Positions 1 to 6,083 of a DNA stretch of 6,189 nt are shown in pieces; position 1 is the first letter of the stretch, and the number at the start of each line of letters is the position of its first letter. A program made the translations under genes and the position numbers. The notes beneath the pieces are model-generated. The model did not search any database. It saw nothing but the letters and a program-made list of their open reading frames with translations, and had not been told where the DNA came from. Source of the stretch: Bacillota bacterium (GTDB taxonomy: Bacteria > Bacillota > Clostridia > Lachnospirales > CAG-274); contig JAGAHK010000024.1 of assembly GCA_017627115.1 (NCBI GenBank), positions 1 to 6,189 on the forward strand, given 5' to 3'.

Positions 1-95
1 ACTTACATAAAAAATAAAAACTTCGACCGATTTTCATTGTATTGATTGTACAAAATACCGAAAACATACTTATGAATAAACTGTAAACAATTTAT

Positions 96-138
96 AAACA
101 AAAATTGACCCATACGAAAATTTTATCCGTATGGGTCA
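96..138 (-). terminator. Rho-independent terminator of the six-gene unit
   Basis: Read on the minus strand, an 11-bp perfect stem (TGACCCATACG pairing with CGTATGGGTCA, at 128-138 and 106-116) encloses an 11-nt loop and is followed at once by ATTTTTGTTT. It begins 29 bases past the stop codon of the flavodoxin-like gene. The other strand has no U-tract after the stem, so it should act on leftward transcription only. It is the only strong intrinsic terminator seen in the window, which supports one transcript ending here. Confidence 0.9.
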
Positions 139-167
139 TAAATTACAGATTATTTGTCATATGGGAT

Positions 168-749
168 CTATCTGATAAAATTTGTATATTTTTTCTCAAC
201 GCCCTGCGGCTGTGCCACGCCTGCTTTTTTGCCTGCTTCTATGCTTTTGAGTATCCAAGCCATATTTCTTGCAAGTATCTGCATTACCTGTACGCCCTCC
301 TCGTCTTTAAGGACATCTTCGGGAGTTTTGCCGTGTACCATATTCCAATAGTTCGATGAAACTATCGGCATTTCCGTAATGGTATAGTATTTATTGAGTG
401 CATCAAAGGTCGCAGTCGTGCCGCCGCGTCTTGCGGAAGCAACGGAAGCTGCGGGCTTATACCTCAAAACATCGCCGTGGTTGTAGAAAAGTCTGTCAAG
501 GAATACTTCGACCTCGCCCGTAGGTGATGCGTAGTATACGGGTGAACCGACGATAATGCCGTCACAGTCCGCCATTTTGTCCGCAGCCTCCTTGACAAGC
601 TCGTTTACCTCGCCGTTTACCGCGCGCATACCAACATAGAATATCTCGCTGTCGATACCGTTTTTCTTCAGCTCCTCCGCTATTACGTTAAGAGCCGTGT
701 AAGTGCAGCCTTTCTCGCGTCTGCTTCCGTTTACCAAAAGTACTTTCAT
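168..749 (-). CDS. Flavodoxin-fold NAD(P)H-dependent FMN oxidoreductase lacking the usual cysteine segment
   Basis: A 193-residue cytosolic protein of the NADPH-dependent FMN reductase/flavodoxin-like superfamily. The N-terminal strand and phosphate-binding loop are visible as KVLLVNGSRREKGCTYTAL (residues 2-20). The second flavin-contacting stretch is GSPVYYASPTGEVEVFLDRL (68-87), and a third conserved region, ASARRGGTTATFDALNKYY, spans 104-122. The C-terminal half (MVHGKTPEDVLKDEEG, 137-152) resembles clostridial flavodoxin-family proteins. Relatives known to me carry a C-x2-C-x2-C-x5-C segment between the second strand and the following helix, as in iron-sulfur flavoproteins. Here IFYVGMRAVNGEVNELV (36-52) runs straight through; only Cys15 and Cys62 remain. 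It is thus unlikely to hold a cluster there. The electron acceptor is unknown. The ATG has an AGGAGG site (758-763) 8 bases upstream. It lies 39 bases after the desulfurase and just before the terminator, so it is probably the last gene of the unit. Confidence 0.88.
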   Translation of the reverse strand: MKVLLVNGSRREKGCTYTALNVIAEELKKNGIDSEIFYVGMRAVNGEVNELVKEAADKMADCDGIIVGSPVYYASPTGEVEVFLDRLFYNHGDVLRYKPAASVASARRGGTTATFDALNKYYTITEMPIVSSNYWNMVHGKTPEDVLKDEEGVQVMQILARNMAWILKSIEAGKKAGVAQPQGVEKKYTNFIR

Positions 750-788
750 ATTATATACCTCCTGAAAAAAATTTTTAATTATTTATTT

Positions 789-1913
789 TTACCGCGGTTG
801 GAATTCCCGCAGTCGCGGCACTGTCTTCAAAAGTACCTCGACCGCCTTTTCCGCTTCTTCTGCCGTGTTGTCGGCGCAGAAACTGAAACGCACCGCACTT
901 TCGCCCCTGCCCTCTTCAAGCAGATCGACTATCTTCTGTTTTTTCTGTAATTTTGACGAGCAGGCGGAACCCGTTGCCACATAGATGCCCTCGGCTTCAA
1001 GTGCGTGCAGAAGCACCTCGCCGCGCACACCTTTAAACGAAAGATTAAGTATATACGGGCTGTCATCGGCGCCGTTAACATACACATCTTCAAGCAGAGA
1101 AGTTATTTCAAGCAGTTTTGCCTTTACAGCACCCACTTTTTCCGCCTTTTTCGTCAGATCCGCGCACGCAAGCTCCGCCGCCCTGCCAAAGCCGATCACG
1201 CCCGTAAGGTTTTCCGTGCCGGGGCGCAGACCTTTTTCCTGACCGCCGCCGAAATGCAGATTATTGACACGCACGCCCTGCCCGATATACAGTGCGCCCA
1301 CGCCTTTGGGACCGTGTATTTTGTGACTGCTTACGCTTATAAGGTCGGCAGTCGGCAGAATATGCTTGCCGAAAGCCTGCACACAGTCCGTATGCAGCTT
1401 GCAGTCGGGGTTTTTAAGCTTTATCGTTTTATATATATGCGCTATATCGTGCATTGCGCCCGTTTCGTTGTTCACGCACATAAGGCTGACGAGCGTCGTC
1501 TGTTTATCGACAGCGTTTTCAAGCATTTCAAGGCTTATGTGTCCGCCGCTGTCAACGGGCAGATATACAACATCAAAGCCCAGTTCTTCAAGGTGACGGA
1601 AGCTGTCCGCCACCGACGGATGCTCCGTAACGGAAGTTACAACACGCATACCTCGGTTTTTGTAAGCAAGCGCCGTGCCGATAACTGCGGTGTTGTTCGC
1701 CTCCGTGCCGCCCGATGTGAAATACAGATTTTTCGCCTCAACACCCATTGCCGCCGCGACTTGTCCGCGGGCCGCCGTTATCGCCTGCTCGGACTTAAAA
1801 CCAAGACCGTGCAGCGAGGACGGGTTGGCAAACATATTTTTCAGCCCGTCATACATAAGCTCCGCAACTTCGCCGTTTACCGCCGTTGTGGAAGCATTGT
1901 CGAAATATATCAT
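789..1913 (-). CDS. Cysteine desulfurase, NifS/IscS type (PLP-dependent)
   Basis: A 374-residue fold-type I aminotransferase-like enzyme that converts L-cysteine to alanine and leaves a persulfide for transfer to Fe-S, tRNA-thiolation or cofactor pathways. Visible landmarks are the N-terminal YFDNASTT (3-10), SGGTEANN (67-74), His98 in TEHPSV, NNETG (148-152), HTDCVQAFGK (174-183, Asp176 and Gln179 facing PLP), the Schiff-base lysine Lys198 in SSHKIHGPKG, RPGTEN (230-235), and the catalytic persulfide cysteine Cys318 in ATGSACSS. The length is normal for the short, stand-alone desulfurases. The start overlaps the rsmE stop by an ATGA, with GGAGG (1921-1925) 7 bases upstream, pointing to translational coupling. 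In many Clostridia a desulfurase of this kind is followed by thiI; no thiI or iscU follows here, so the sulfur acceptor must be encoded elsewhere. The assignment to family is firm; the physiological partner is open. Confidence 0.96.
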   Translation of the reverse strand: MIYFDNASTTAVNGEVAELMYDGLKNMFANPSSLHGLGFKSEQAITAARGQVAAAMGVEAKNLYFTSGGTEANNTAVIGTALAYKNRGMRVVTSVTEHPSVADSFRHLEELGFDVVYLPVDSGGHISLEMLENAVDKQTTLVSLMCVNNETGAMHDIAHIYKTIKLKNPDCKLHTDCVQAFGKHILPTADLISVSSHKIHGPKGVGALYIGQGVRVNNLHFGGGQEKGLRPGTENLTGVIGFGRAAELACADLTKKAEKVGAVKAKLLEITSLLEDVYVNGADDSPYILNLSFKGVRGEVLLHALEAEGIYVATGSACSSKLQKKQKIVDLLEEGRGESAVRFSFCADNTAEEAEKAVEVLLKTVPRLREFQPR

Positions 1914-2644
1914 TGTTCTTCCTCCAGCCTGTGCAGCAATATCACCGCAGTAACAAGACCCGCGGTCTCGGTGCGCAGAATACGTTTGCCGAGGGTCACG
2001 GGCGTTATGCCGTCCGCTTTTGCAAGCTCCGTTTCGCTCGGGTCAAAACCGCCCTCGGGTCCTATAAATACAGCTATGCTTTTGCCTTTGAAATTATCAC
2101 AAAAGCTTTTCAGCCCGTTTTTCTGCTCGTTTTCGTAGGGCATAAGTCTGCCGTCACAGCTGCGGCTGTCCTCGACCGCCTGTCTGAACGTCATTACATT
2201 CGCCACCTCGGGTATCCTGCCCCTGCCGCACTGTTTTGCGGCGGAAAGGGATATTTTATTCCACCGTTCCGTTTTTTTATCGCCCTTTTTATCAAGCTTT
2301 ACAACACTTCTTGCCATACTTACGGGCACTATCCTGTCCACACCTATCTCAACGCATTTTTGTATTATCAGCTCCATTTTGTCGCTTTTTGGCAGCCCCT
2401 GATAAAGCGTTATCTTTACATCGGGCTCGTTAAGATTAAGATGTTTGTCTATTATCCTTGCGGTAACGGCATTTTTTGTCACTTCGGTTATCTCACACTC
2501 GTAATCAATATCGCTGCCGTCGCCGACCGTTATCATATCACCCGTTTTGCAGCGCAGAACACGCGAAAGATGCAGGCTTGTTTCCTCGTCAAGCGTTATC
2601 GTGTCCCCGTTTATGCTTTCGGGTGAGGTAAAGTATTTCGGCAT
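1910..2644 (-). CDS. rsmE: 16S rRNA (uracil(1498)-N3)-methyltransferase RsmE
   Basis: A 244-residue SPOUT-class methyltransferase that uses S-adenosylmethionine to methylate N3 of U1498 in helix 44 of 16S rRNA, near the ribosomal decoding centre. The N-terminal PUA-like RNA-binding domain (about 1-70) includes HLSRVLRCKTGD (25-36). The trefoil-knot catalytic domain includes LPKSDKMELIIQKCVEIGVD (84-103), the RWNKISLSAAKQCGRGRIPEV stretch (127-147), the SAM-binding FIGPEGGF (193-200) and LGKRILRTETA (218-228). All typical motifs are intact and the length is normal. It starts three bases after the prmA stop, with GAGGT contained in the end of prmA, and its stop overlaps the desulfurase start. 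The prmA-rsmE pairing is common in Firmicutes and adds weight to both calls. Confidence 0.96.
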   Translation of the reverse strand: MPKYFTSPESINGDTITLDEETSLHLSRVLRCKTGDMITVGDGSDIDYECEITEVTKNAVTARIIDKHLNLNEPDVKITLYQGLPKSDKMELIIQKCVEIGVDRIVPVSMARSVVKLDKKGDKKTERWNKISLSAAKQCGRGRIPEVANVMTFRQAVEDSRSCDGRLMPYENEQKNGLKSFCDNFKGKSIAVFIGPEGGFDPSETELAKADGITPVTLGKRILRTETAGLVTAVILLHRLEEEQ

Positions 2645-2647
2645 GGC

Positions 2648-3625
2648 TTACCTCTTTATTTTGGCGGTTATCGAAACCCATTCATCCTTAAAACTCGTAT
2701 CTATGGGTTCAAGACCGCTTTCTTCCATTGCTTTGTAAACATCCTCCACTCTGTCTCGAATAATGCCGCTTGAGATAAAGATGCCGTCGGGTTTGAGCTG
2801 TTTTCTTACAAGCGGCGAAATTGCGCAGATAACATCCGCAATAATATTTGCTACCACTATATCGTATTTTTCATAGCCTATCTCGTCCTGCAATTTTTCA
2901 TCGTCAATGACATTGCCGCTCGTCACATAGTATTTTGAACGATCTACACCGTTAAGATCCGCATTTTCGTATGCCGTCTTTATGGCATTAGCATCTATAT
3001 CCACCGCAAATGCGCTTTTTGCGCCCAGAAGCAGGGAAACGATGGACAGGATACCGCTGCCGCAGCCGAGATCGGCAACAACGCTCTCGTTTGTGACATA
3101 TTTTTCAAGCTGTATCATACAAAGCTGTGTCGTCTGATGCAGACCCGTGCCGAAAACATGACCCGGGTTTATATTGAACACGACCCTGCCTTCCGTATCC
3201 TTGACATCCTCCCATACGGGCTTGATAAGCAGCCTTTCGCCCACCTTAAACGGCTTGTAGAAATCTCTCCACTTGTTCAGCCAGTCCTCGTCGTTGAGGT
3301 TTTCCGTGGTCTCTACGGCAAGCCTGCCGAGATCTATGCCTATATCCATATTTTTAAGACGGTCAAGACCCGCTTTTACATTCATCAGTATCTCGCTTCC
3401 ATAAGGGTTGTCGCTGACATAAATAATAAGCTTTGTTTCGCCTACGGGCTTATTCAAAAGCTCTTCGTCAACATAATCCCAATAGGTACTGCTTTCGGTA
3501 AGGAACTTTTTAAGCTCGTTATCGTCCTCCACCTGTATGCCCGTTATGCCCGTTTCAAGCAGCATGGCGCTGACGGGTTCTATACCCTCCGTGGTAGTGT
3601 ATATTTTAACTTCTGTCCATTCCAT
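2648..3625 (-). CDS. prmA: Ribosomal protein L11 methyltransferase PrmA
   Basis: A 325-residue class I SAM-dependent methyltransferase that methylates ribosomal protein L11 (lysine side chains and the N-terminus in studied cases). The N-terminal substrate-recognition domain (about 1-110) leads through DWLNKWRDFYKPFKVGERLL (114-133) into the catalytic Rossmann domain. There one sees the PrmA signature NPGHVFGTGLHQTT (153-166), motif I DLGCGSGILSI (185-195), the acidic VDID (208-211) that contacts the SAM ribose, and the NIIADVI loop (260-266), equivalent to the NxxA motif. His156 stands where many relatives have Met or Leu. The ATG is separated from the kinase stop by two bases; its GGAGG (3633-3637) lies within the last codons of the kinase. 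Slightly longer than the roughly 295-315 residues typical of the family, but no domain is missing. Confidence 0.95.
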   Translation of the reverse strand: MEWTEVKIYTTTEGIEPVSAMLLETGITGIQVEDDNELKKFLTESSTYWDYVDEELLNKPVGETKLIIYVSDNPYGSEILMNVKAGLDRLKNMDIGIDLGRLAVETTENLNDEDWLNKWRDFYKPFKVGERLLIKPVWEDVKDTEGRVVFNINPGHVFGTGLHQTTQLCMIQLEKYVTNESVVADLGCGSGILSIVSLLLGAKSAFAVDIDANAIKTAYENADLNGVDRSKYYVTSGNVIDDEKLQDEIGYEKYDIVVANIIADVICAISPLVRKQLKPDGIFISSGIIRDRVEDVYKAMEESGLEPIDTSFKDEWVSITAKIKR

Positions 3626-3627
3626 AT

Positions 3628-5055
3628 TTATACCTCCGTACTGTTTCCCATATCGTTTTCGGGGTCGTCCTCCGCATTCTCGGCAGGCGGCTCAACACAG
3701 ATAGGCAGGGTGAACTTGAACATCGTACCCTCGCCCTTTTTGCTCTCGACCTCTATGGTGCCCTTGTGTGCATCCGTTATCCATTTTACCATGGAAAGAC
3801 CGAGACCCATACTGCCGCCGTCCTCGGTGCGCGCAGGGTTGACCTGATAAAAACGGTCGAATATTTTGGGTATGTTTTCGCTGTCAATGCCTATGCCGTT
3901 ATCGCTGACCATACCTATAATATCATCGCCCTTGCGTGTTATGCTGACCTTGACCCAGCCGCCCTCCGTACCGTATTTTATGGCATTTGACACAAGATTT
4001 ATGACCATACGTGTAAGGGTGGACTGGTCGCCGTAAACATAAAGGTTTTTATCTATATAATTTATAAGCCTGATATTGCGCTGTCCTGCCTGTATCTCCA
4101 GCTCTTCAAGCACTATTTCAATAAGCTCGCTGTAGTTGAAAACATCGGGGTTAAGCGCTTTTTTAAGGTTATCCGTGCGCGACATCGTAAGCAGCTGATT
4201 AACAAGCGACGACATCTTTTTCGCCTGCTTGTGTATGACCTCTATCGACTCACGCATCTCATCCAAATCCGTAACATCCTTCGCATATTCGCATTCGCTC
4301 AATATCACCGTGATAGGCGTGCGCAGCTCGTGCGAAGCATCGTCCGTGAACTGCTTTTCGCGCTCGAATGCCTTTTGCAGACGGTCAAACAGCGAATTGA
4401 AGCTGACCGCAAGCATACCCACCTCGTCATTTTCGTTTTTCACCTCGATACGCCGCGAAAGGTCTTTGCCGTCCTTGATATTGTTCGCCATATCGCTCAG
4501 TTTTGCAAAATGCGAGAACGCACTGTCCGTGATAAGGCTGCCGCCCATTATGGCAATAAGGATTATCATCGGCAGTATAATGAGTGCGGTGGAGATACTT
4601 GCATAGGTATACTCGTTGTTGATAAGCATACCCGCCGCCGTTATGCCGCGCAGATAATAAGTTGTGCGCATAAGTTCCGCCGAAGTTTCGTAAGCAAACC
4701 ATTCTTCCTGTGTCTCATCGTTTTTGACCGTTACGGAAGAATTGAGCGGCATTTCCATATTGTTCGGGAAATTGGAAGGCAGACCCCCGCTCAACACTTT
4801 GTGATCCTTATCGTAAACAACCACCATTATAGCATTGAAATTGGACGAATAACTTGTATTGAAGCTGACTTTTCCGTTTTCCACAACAGGATTTACCGCA
4901 AGGTCACGCATAAAGTTTTCAAGGTCGGATACCTGATTTGCCTGTATCATGGTATTGCCCAGCATAACAAGGATAAAAATGGAAAAAAATGTGATAGCAA
5001 CCATCGCAAGAGTGTACCACATGGACACCTTGTTTTTTATAGTCATGCTTTTCAT
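3628..5055 (-). CDS. Membrane sensor histidine kinase (HAMP, HisKA, HATPase_c)
   Basis: A 475-residue kinase expected to phosphorylate the response regulator encoded immediately upstream. Order of parts: short cytoplasmic N-terminus; transmembrane segment 1 at about 13-34; an extracytoplasmic sensor domain of about 115 residues (35-150) with no cysteines; transmembrane segment 2 at about 152-175; HAMP linker about 176-228; dimerisation/phosphotransfer domain with His242 in DDASHELRTPITV; and an ATPase domain with N box NLVSNAIKYG (353-362), G1 box DNGIGI (385-390), F box FDRFYQ (399-404) and G2 box GLGLS (417-421). After the ATPase core comes an acidic, Pro/Asp/Glu-rich tail (453-475). The layout is that of the Gram-positive OmpR-associated kinases such as ArlS or CssS, but the ligand cannot be read from sequence. 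The ATG directly abuts the regulator stop (TAA then ATG), with AAGGAGG five bases upstream; Met4 is an alternative start but is less well placed. Confidence 0.96.
   Translation of the reverse strand: MKSMTIKNKVSMWYTLAMVAITFFSIFILVMLGNTMIQANQVSDLENFMRDLAVNPVVENGKVSFNTSYSSNFNAIMVVVYDKDHKVLSGGLPSNFPNNMEMPLNSSVTVKNDETQEEWFAYETSAELMRTTYYLRGITAAGMLINNEYTYASISTALIILPMIILIAIMGGSLITDSAFSHFAKLSDMANNIKDGKDLSRRIEVKNENDEVGMLAVSFNSLFDRLQKAFEREKQFTDDASHELRTPITVILSECEYAKDVTDLDEMRESIEVIHKQAKKMSSLVNQLLTMSRTDNLKKALNPDVFNYSELIEIVLEELEIQAGQRNIRLINYIDKNLYVYGDQSTLTRMVINLVSNAIKYGTEGGWVKVSITRKGDDIIGMVSDNGIGIDSENIPKIFDRFYQVNPARTEDGGSMGLGLSMVKWITDAHKGTIEVESKKGEGTMFKFTLPICVEPPAENAEDDPENDMGNSTEV
3633..3637 (-). promoter_or_regulatory. 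Ribosome binding site of prmA, inside the kinase gene
   Basis: GGAGG on the minus strand lies in the codons for the last residues of the kinase (STEV), seven bases before the prmA ATG. It ties prmA translation to the two-component genes and supports the start at 3625. Confidence 0.8.
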
Positions 5056-5727
5056 TTATTCCTCCTTGAGAATATAGCCTGCGCCGTATACCGTATGGAT
5101 AAGCTTTTTTTCAAAACCGCTGTCTATTTTCTTGCGCAGATAACGTATGTAAACATCAACTATATTGCTGCCGCCGTCAAAGGAAAGATCCCAAGCATTC
5201 TGCTCTATCTGGTCGCGCGAAAGCACCACATTTTTGTTGCGCATAAGATATTCAAGAACGGTAAATTCCTTTGTGGAAAGCTGTATCTGCTTGCCTGCGC
5301 GCGTAACGATATGGCGGTTCAGATCGACCTCAAGATCGCCCGCAGTCAATACATTTGATGTAAAGCCCGTATTTCTGCGGAAAAGCGCACGCACACGCGC
5401 AAGAAACTCGTCAAAAGCAAAAGGCTTTACAAGATAATCGTCCGCGCCTGCATCAAGACCTGCAACACGATCATTTATGGAGTCGCGTGCCGTCAGCACA
5501 AGCACGGGCGTTTTATTGCCGTTTGTGCGCATTTCGCGTATAACTTCAAGACCGTTTTTGTGCGGTATCATAAGATCCATTACTATAGCATTGTACTCGA
5601 CTGTGTTGATGTACTCAAGCGCAGTTTCGCCGTCAAAAGCCGAATCGACGGAATATCCCTCTTTTTTGAGCCTTTTCGCAATAACATTGTTAAGATTAGG
5701 CTCGTCCTCTACTATTAAAATACGCAT
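5056..5727 (-). CDS. OmpR/PhoB-family response regulator
   Basis: A 223-residue two-domain transcription factor. The receiver domain (1-118) has the acidic pocket Asp8/Glu9 in VEDEP, the phospho-acceptor Asp51 in VMDLMIPHKNG, Thr79 in LVLTARD, and Lys101 in YLVKPFAFDEFLARV. The C-terminal winged-helix DNA-binding domain (about 125-221) shows LSTKEFTVLEYLMRN (150-164), NIVDVYIRYLRKKID (188-202) and the terminal hairpin VYGAGYIL (213-220). All residues needed for phosphorylation are present. It is the first gene of the cluster; AGGAGG at 5734-5739 lies six bases before the ATG. Being directly behind the promoter and directly before its kinase, autoregulation is plausible, with possible sites in the leader. 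The target genes cannot be deduced; the four downstream genes are candidates only by position. Confidence 0.97.
   Translation of the reverse strand: MRILIVEDEPNLNNVIAKRLKKEGYSVDSAFDGETALEYINTVEYNAIVMDLMIPHKNGLEVIREMRTNGNKTPVLVLTARDSINDRVAGLDAGADDYLVKPFAFDEFLARVRALFRRNTGFTSNVLTAGDLEVDLNRHIVTRAGKQIQLSTKEFTVLEYLMRNKNVVLSRDQIEQNAWDLSFDGGSNIVDVYIRYLRKKIDSGFEKKLIHTVYGAGYILKEE
5061..5067 (-). promoter_or_regulatory. Ribosome binding site of the kinase gene, inside the regulator gene
   Basis: AAGGAGG on the minus strand forms part of the last sense codons of the response regulator and sits five bases before the kinase ATG. The stop (TAA) and start (ATG) codons touch without overlap, so ribosomes finishing the regulator can restart on the kinase. 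This fixes the kinase start at 5055 rather than at the internal Met4. Confidence 0.8.
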
Positions 5728-5754
5728 ATTTTACCTCCTCTTCAAAAAGCGCAA

Positions 5755-5772
5755 AAGATACAAAAATATCTT
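5755..5772. repeat. Short inverted repeat in the operon leader
   Basis: AAGATA and TATCTT, six bases each, flank a six-base spacer (CAAAAA) about 28 bases before the regulator start codon. In the transcript this would be a weak AU-rich hairpin without a following U-tract of terminator type; as DNA it could be a protein site. No function is asserted. Confidence 0.4.
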
Positions 5773-5775
5773 ATA

Positions 5776-5789
5776 CCGTAAACCGTAAA
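5776..5789. repeat. Tandem CCGTAAA direct repeat downstream of the promoter
   Basis: CCGTAAA occurs twice with no spacing (TTTACGGTTTACGG on the minus strand), 11 to 24 bases downstream of the nearest predicted start site and about 50 bases before the regulator gene. OmpR-family regulators bind direct repeats, though usually with a period near 10-11 bp rather than 7, so an autoregulatory role is only possible. Confidence 0.45.
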
Positions 5790-5799
5790 ACAATTCTGT

Positions 5800-5835
5800 A
5801 TAATACATTATAGCACATATATATATCAAACGCAA
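5800..5835 (-). promoter_or_regulatory. Sigma-A-type promoter region driving the cluster
   Basis: On the minus strand a consensus TATAAT (5807-5812) is preceded by TGC, giving an extended -10 element TGCTATAAT; 17 bases upstream lies TTGCGT (5830-5835), a partial -35. A second, overlapping set is TTGATA (5824-5829), 18 bases, TATTAT (5800-5805), each 5 of 6 to consensus. Both would start transcription in roughly 5788-5802 and give a leader of about 60-75 nt. Surrounding DNA is markedly AT-rich. This is the best promoter in the window. Confidence 0.75.
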
Positions 5836-5930
5836 AACAATTATTTTTTGAGTTTTACTATTTGAGGAAAGGAAAATTATTGTTTATGGCGGCATCGCTC
5901 CGCTCGCCTGTCTGGTATACGAACTTCATG

Positions 5931-5956
5931 CGGCGCGAATGTTTACATTCACGCCG
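5931..5956. repeat. Inverted repeat, 12-bp arms
   Basis: CGGCGCGAATGT and ACATTCACGCCG pair over 12 positions with one mismatch (C5936 against A5951) around a two-base TT. In minus-strand RNA the odd pair is a G-U wobble; in plus-strand RNA it is C-A, so the fold is slightly better leftward. There is no U-tract after it, so it is not a normal intrinsic terminator. Confidence 0.65.
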
Positions 5957-5967
5957 TCCCGACGGGA

Positions 5968-5991
5968 TTTGTGCGGCTTTAGCCGCGCAAA
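5968..5991. repeat. Inverted repeat, 11-bp arms
   Basis: TTTGTGCGGCT and AGCCGCGCAAA pair over 11 positions around a two-base TT; T5972 faces G5987, a wobble in plus-strand RNA. In plus-strand RNA the fold is not followed by a U-run; in minus-strand RNA it is followed by ATCCCGTCGGGA, another small palindrome. Seen directly; role unknown. Confidence 0.65.
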
Positions 5992-6083
5992 CAAGCTCCT
6001 CGGCGAAAACGCGGTTTCCTCCTGCGGATTAAAGTCTGCGACGCTTTTGAATTACTTAAAAAAACAGGGTGTTGCATTAGAAA

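Larger units (their letters stand above)
5886..6060. other. Gene-free, GC-richer stretch with a run of hairpins
   Basis: No convincing gene is seen between the operon promoter and the right-edge repeat. The stretch contains three consecutive inverted repeats: 12-bp arms with one mismatch (5931-5942 and 5945-5956, two-base loop), TCCCG/CGGGA (5957-5961 and 5963-5967), and 11-bp arms with one T-G pair (5968-5978 and 5981-5991, two-base loop). They follow each other with almost no spacing. Base composition changes abruptly from the AT-rich promoter region. It could be a remnant of a repeat element or a structured RNA; neither is shown. Confidence 0.5.

Noticed and set aside
36..53. TTGTACAA palindrome and repeated ATTGTA in the AT-rich left end
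   Set aside because: Short, in AT-rich DNA, with no gene in the window that it could control; a promoter or operator cannot be supported.
611..623. 13-base identity (CGCCGTTTACCGC) with 1871-1883 in the desulfurase gene, giving AVNGEV in both proteins
   Set aside because: The proteins are unrelated folds and similarity stops at once outside the stretch; short match explained by shared codon preference.
750..755. TATAAT directly before the ATG of the flavodoxin-like gene (minus strand)
   Set aside because: It is between the ribosome binding site and the start codon, so any transcript from it would start inside the coding sequence; no matching -35 was seen. Coincidental AT-rich spacer.
1005..2138. 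Long plus-strand open frame (377 codons) antisense to the desulfurase and rsmE
   Set aside because: It lies opposite two intact, well-recognised genes, has no family-like motifs and no good ribosome binding site; it arises from the codon bias of the real strand.
4231..5358. Long plus-strand open frame (375 codons) antisense to the kinase and regulator
   Set aside because: Same reason: low-complexity, Tyr/His/Arg-rich translation opposite two intact signalling genes.
5886..6032. Plus-strand 48-codon open frame beginning MAASLRSPVWYTNF
   Set aside because: It runs across the hairpin cluster, has only a distant purine-rich stretch upstream (about 15 bases away), and its composition is typical of spurious translations of palindromic repeats. 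Not called as a gene.
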